NCBI GenBank assembly: GCA_965263335.1
Contig: CBDHHE010000001.1
Span: forward strand, 1,984,001-2,048,000
DNA from: Thermohalobaculum sp965263335
Lineage (GTDB): Bacteria; Pseudomonadota; Alphaproteobacteria; Rhodobacterales; Rhodobacteraceae
Direction of reading: 5' to 3'
DNA length: 64,000 bases
How positions within the stretch are numbered: the stretch's first letter is position 1; every line of letters begins with the position of its first letter. Below the pieces are notes generated by a model. That model was not told the origin of the DNA. It searched no databases and saw only the letters and a program-made list of their open reading frames with translations. The position numbers and the translations under genes were made by a program. Shown here piece by piece: positions 60,701-64,000 of the stretch.

Positions 60701-63310
60701 TCATCGTGACCCAAGCGCCCGGATCAGTGCGGGGGTCAGCGCGAAGACCGACAGGACGGCCGCGACCATGGCAACAGCGAGCAGAATGCCCATGCTCGCG
60801 GTTCCGCGGTGCTCGGACAGGCCGAGCGTGCCAAACGCCGCAAAGGTGGTGAGCGCGGAATAGAACACGGCGCGAGGTGTCGACGTGGCGAACACCGCCT
60901 GTGCGCTGCGCGTTGCGCGCATGGCGAGGTGGATCCCGCTGTCGACACCGATCCCGATCATCAGCGGCAGGACAATCACGTTGGCATAGTTGAACGGTTG
61001 GTCGAGCAGATGGCTCATGGCCGCGGTCAGGATGCCCGCAAGGATGAGCGGCGCAAGCACCGCTACGGTTGCCGCCAGACTGCGGGTGGACACACCGACG
61101 AGCAACAAGGTCGATCCAATGGCCAGAAGCGTGGCGGTGAGCATCGCGCCGCCCACCGAACGCCCGGCCGCCGCGAGCTGGACCGGACCGCCCGCAGCCT
61201 CCGGGGCTGCCGCGCGCACCGCCCTGTCGAACGCCTCCAGAGCGTTCGGGTCCCTGAGGTCGCGCGCCGGGACCACCTCGACACGCTGAAGGCCATCGGC
61301 ACTCAGAAATCTCGCAGCCATCGGTGGTGGGAGCGTCTCGGCTGTCACGATGTCAGCCGAAAGCAATGCCTCCAGACGCCCGGTCAGAAGCGGGAAAAAC
61401 CGAAACAGCGCGTCCGAGAGCGCCTCGGCATCGGACGGATCGTACGTCTCGAGTGCCGCTCGCAGCGCATCCGCGGCACTGCTCGCAGGCAGGATCGCCA
61501 AAAGCCGGTCGATGGGTGGCGCATCGTCTTCGTCGGCAAGCGAGACGGGGTCGCCGGCAACCGCATGCTCGATCGAGGGTGCTGCGAGATCGAGCAAATC
61601 CAGCTTGTCGTACTGCTCGTCCGGGATCAGGTCCGCGAGCACCGTGACACGGGCGACCTCGTCGACGTCGGCCAGCGCTGCTTTGACATGCGCCGCTTCT
61701 TCGGCGGATCCGACGAGCACACTGGCGCGGTACGGAGAGGTTTGAGGGGTGCTGGCCAAGTTTGCGAAGGCTTGAGCCGCAGGTGCAGACGGGTTGCGCA
61801 ACGCCATGGGATCGGCATCGAAGCGGGCCTGAGCGGCAGGCCAGAGCGCCGCGCACCCAAGCAACACGGCAACCAGCGCTGGCCAGCGCCTGACGGTGGG
61901 GTGATCCGGCGGTTTCTTGGGGCTCGAGGACGGAGCGGACGCGATCCGCGGAAAGTGCGCGGCCAGGGCGGGCAAGAGCGTGATGGCGACGGCGAAGGCA
62001 ATCAGAACGCCTGCGCCTCCGATCAGGCCGAGCTGGGCCATGCCGGCAAAATCCGTCGTCGCGAACGCAAGAAAGGCGAGGGACGTCGTGATGGCCGAGA
62101 GCGTCAGGGCCAGCCCGGCGCTGAGACCGGTGATCTCAACCGCCTCGGGAACGCTGCCGGTTCGGACATAGTCCTCTTCCAGGTGCGCGAGCACATGGAT
62201 GGCAAAGTCGATGCCGAGCCCGACCATCAGCACAATGAATGCAATCGAGATCAGGTTCAGCGTGCCGACCGCGGCTGCGGCAAACCCGGTCGTCAGCACA
62301 AGCGTGACCAGGAGCGCTGCAAACCCGGCGCCCGCGCGCGGAAACGAGCGCAGCCCGATGCGCAGGATCACCACGACCAGGATCAACGATAGGCCGAGCG
62401 ACAGACCGAGGCGAGAGAGCACGCTCTGCATCTCCTCGGCCCGGAGCGCGGGCTCGCCGGTGACCCCGATCTGTGCCCCGCGCATCAGATCGGATGGCAG
62501 GGCCGCGATCGCCGCCTCGATGGCCGTCAGCGCGGGTTTGGCAGGGTTCAGACGGGTCGTGTCGAGGACGGGCTGAACGCTGATCACCCGCAGCAGAGGC
62601 TCACCGGTACTTGACGGGCCCAGCATGCCCGACCACTCGAAGGCCGTGTCCCCGCCCGCTCGGACGCTCTCCAGCACCCGCGCTGTCTCCGCATAGAGCG
62701 GATCAAGCGATCCGGTCTCGCTGCCTGCACCCGCCGCCAACCGCGTCGCATCCGCAACAGCCGAGAAGAACCCCTCGGGCGATTGGTTCACGCGCAACTG
62801 CGCCAGCAGGTTGGCCGACTTGCTGAGCTGAGCGAACATCGCGTCCACGTCCCCGATCCCCTGGTAAAGGAAACCGTGCGCCGAAAGATATGGATCGACC
62901 GACGGGGCAAAGACGTTGTCGACCGCAAGGTGCTCTTCGATCCGTGACACGAGTTGGGTTGCAAGCGCATCGGCTTGATCCGCGCTTGGCGCCCCGATCG
63001 TGATCACGATCGTGCGTTTGATCCCGGGAAAGGCCGCGTTCAACTGGTGGGCCCGCGTCTGCGCCGGAAGCTGCGGGTCCAGCATTCGCGACGAATCAGT
63101 GTCGACGCCCAGCCCCGAGGCACTCCAGATCGACAGGAGCATGAGCATGGCAATCACGCCGAGAACAAGCCGGGAGCGGCGCATCGCCGCTGTCATACAG
63201 GCAGCCACCCTGCGATCTGCCCAGCCTGCCTGCGATTTTTCGCCCTTGAGCGCCAAACTCGTGATCTCACAATGCTGCGTCGGAGTATGGCCTCCGGTCG
63301 GGCCTGACAT
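60701..63310 (-). CDS. hpnN: HpnN, RND/MMPL-family hopanoid transporter
   Basis: An 869-residue inner-membrane protein with the RND topology: TM1 near residues 45-65, a first periplasmic domain to about 295, five helices around LISIAFIVLMVGLGIDFAIHVLAHLEEDY, a second periplasmic domain from about 500 to 720, then five helices around VIVLPLMIGIGVDSGIHLAM. The MMPL motifs G-x-G-x-D-F/S are present in both halves. HpnN moves hopanoids to the outer membrane. The start at 63310 lacks a Shine-Dalgarno and the first 30 residues are unusual, so a later start is possible. Confidence 0.9.
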   Translation of the reverse strand: MSGPTGGHTPTQHCEITSLALKGEKSQAGWADRRVAACMTAAMRRSRLVLGVIAMLMLLSIWSASGLGVDTDSSRMLDPQLPAQTRAHQLNAAFPGIKRTIVITIGAPSADQADALATQLVSRIEEHLAVDNVFAPSVDPYLSAHGFLYQGIGDVDAMFAQLSKSANLLAQLRVNQSPEGFFSAVADATRLAAGAGSETGSLDPLYAETARVLESVRAGGDTAFEWSGMLGPSSTGEPLLRVISVQPVLDTTRLNPAKPALTAIEAAIAALPSDLMRGAQIGVTGEPALRAEEMQSVLSRLGLSLGLSLILVVVILRIGLRSFPRAGAGFAALLVTLVLTTGFAAAAVGTLNLISIAFIVLMVGLGIDFAIHVLAHLEEDYVRTGSVPEAVEITGLSAGLALTLSAITTSLAFLAFATTDFAGMAQLGLIGGAGVLIAFAVAITLLPALAAHFPRIASAPSSSPKKPPDHPTVRRWPALVAVLLGCAALWPAAQARFDADPMALRNPSAPAAQAFANLASTPQTSPYRASVLVGSAEEAAHVKAALADVDEVARVTVLADLIPDEQYDKLDLLDLAAPSIEHAVAGDPVSLADEDDAPPIDRLLAILPASSAADALRAALETYDPSDAEALSDALFRFFPLLTGRLEALLSADIVTAETLPPPMAARFLSADGLQRVEVVPARDLRDPNALEAFDRAVRAAAPEAAGGPVQLAAAGRSVGGAMLTATLLAIGSTLLLVGVSTRSLAATVAVLAPLILAGILTAAMSHLLDQPFNYANVIVLPLMIGIGVDSGIHLAMRATRSAQAVFATSTPRAVFYSALTTFAAFGTLGLSEHRGTASMGILLAVAMVAAVLSVFALTPALIRALGSR

Positions 63311-63396
63311 ATAATTAACGCAAACCTGTGCGGAATCATCTCACGATGATTCACAAGACATGCCGCTCTTCCATCCCTCACCGCCGGAGTTGAACC

Positions 63397-64000
63397 ATGA
63401 CATCTCGCGCAAACGGTACGGCCCTGATCACCCTGATCGGCGCGCTCTGCCTCTCGGCCTGCGCCTCGTCCGGTCCACGGGAGGGATTTGCGGCGACCGA
63501 CGACGCCGAGCCCTTCAACCGGAGCATGCACTCGGTGAACGTGACTCTGGACGAGTATGCGCTCCGCCCGGCTGCACAGGCCTATGATTTTGCCACGCCG
63601 GCGCTGATCCAGCACATGATCGGCAACGGGCTCAACCACATCGATCTCACCAAGGACTTTGCCAATCATCTGCTGCAGGGCGAATTCGAGGCATCGCTGC
63701 GGACATTCGGACGCTTCACGGTGAACAGCATTCTGGGGATGGGCGGTCTGCTCGATCCGGCAACCGAGGTCGGGCTGCCGAAGGAGACCACCGATTTCGG
63801 GCTCACGCTGGCGTCCTACGATGTGGATGAGGGCACCTACCTGGTGCTGCCGCTGGTCGGCCCCTCGACGGCGCGCGACACGTTCGGCTTTCTGGTCGAC
63901 ACGGCGTTCAGCCCGCTGACCTATGTGGGACCGTTCACGGCGCTGGACGGGCTGTCCCCGGCGGTCACGGCGGTCGACACGATCGATGCCCGCAACCGGA
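63397..64000 (+). CDS. mlaA: MlaA (VacJ)-type outer-membrane lipoprotein, cut by the window end
   Basis: The first 201 codons are present; the gene continues past the window. Lipoprotein signal LITLIGALCLSACASSG with lipobox LSAC, then EPFNRSMHSVNVTLDEYALRP, the MlaA start pattern. FANHLLQGEFEASLRTFGRFTVNSILGMGGLLDPATE, TDFGLTLASYDVDEGTYLVLPLVGPSTARDTFG and a C-terminal helix follow. MlaA removes misplaced phospholipid from the outer leaflet. It is divergent from hpnN, with GGAG about 7 nt before the ATG, and would give the MlaC-like HpnM a partner. Confidence 0.9.
   Translation, partial: MTSRANGTALITLIGALCLSACASSGPREGFAATDDAEPFNRSMHSVNVTLDEYALRPAAQAYDFATPALIQHMIGNGLNHIDLTKDFANHLLQGEFEASLRTFGRFTVNSILGMGGLLDPATEVGLPKETTDFGLTLASYDVDEGTYLVLPLVGPSTARDTFGFLVDTAFSPLTYVGPFTALDGLSPAVTAVDTIDARNR

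Noticed and set aside
59064..60863. A 599-codon plus-strand frame across hpnH and hpnM
   Set aside because: It spans two well-identified minus-strand genes and their gap, and has no recognisable domain.

Overview
The window is about 64 kb of GC-rich DNA from a free-living, probably marine alphaproteobacterium. Three things point to Rhodobacterales or a close neighbour: a complete Paracoccus-type sox locus, TRAP-coupled use of aromatic acids, and families common in that group (DUF1194, DUF1028, DUF3726). No rRNA, complete insertion sequence, prophage or CRISPR array is visible. Genes are dense and often translationally coupled.

Layout. (1) 0-9 kb: a SorC-type regulator, then a minus-strand group (ferric-reductase-like membrane protein, Tat-exported intradiol-dioxygenase-like protein, dienelactone-hydrolase-like protein, DUF1194 protein), then a plus-strand catabolic operon (SDR, aldo/keto reductase, a thiamine-diphosphate decarboxylase split into two subunits, alpha/beta hydrolase). 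(2) 9-16 kb: a 4-hydroxybenzoate/protocatechuate locus. An AraC-type regulator is divergent from TRAP transporter dctPQM, pobA, pcaH and pcaG. (3) 16.5-20 kb: two metallo-beta-lactamase-fold proteins and a fused MFS/spermidine-synthase-like protein. (4) 20-32 kb: a full thiosulfate-oxidation locus. soxV-W-X-Y-Z-A-B-C-D-E-F and a DUF302 gene run on the minus strand; soxS, soxR (persulfide-sensing ArsR type) and a YeeE/SoxT thiosulfate importer run divergently. Palindromes that could be SoxR operators lie at both expected intergenic positions. (5) 32.2-32.5 kb: a tRNA-Leu(UAA) gene split in its anticodon by a 237-nt group I intron. (6) 32.8-37.5 kb: a periplasmic binding protein next to a chemoreceptor, then an isocitrate-lyase/PEP-mutase family enzyme. 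(7) 37.5-46.4 kb: a 2276-residue secreted RTX protein that nests several phosphatase-type domains, downstream of phnM and a phosphonate-locus acyltransferase. (8) 46.7-49 kb: a PAS-GGDEF-EAL protein. (9) 49-53.5 kb: DUF1028, convergent with a coupled four-gene operon (dipeptidase-like, GNAT, a 552-residue unknown, DUF3726). (10) 53.6-58.6 kb: an orphan Pycsar-effector-like membrane protein, then class II aldolase, sulfatase, P450 and a persulfide-dioxygenase-like MBL protein. (11) 58.7-64 kb: hopanoid genes hpnN, hpnM, hpnH, divergent from a truncated mlaA.

Taken together, the window describes a chemo-organotroph that supplements its energy with thiosulfate and sulfide. SoxR, SoxT and possibly the MBL protein at 57.8 kb handle sulfane sulfur. 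It imports 4-hydroxybenzoate and cleaves it by the 3,4-protocatechuate route, scavenges phosphonate and phosphate-ester phosphorus, and makes hopanoid lipids. The items I find most notable are the tRNA group I intron, the nested multi-phosphatase RTX protein, the uncharacterised coupled operon at 49.9-53.5 kb, and several enzymes that have lost canonical metal ligands.
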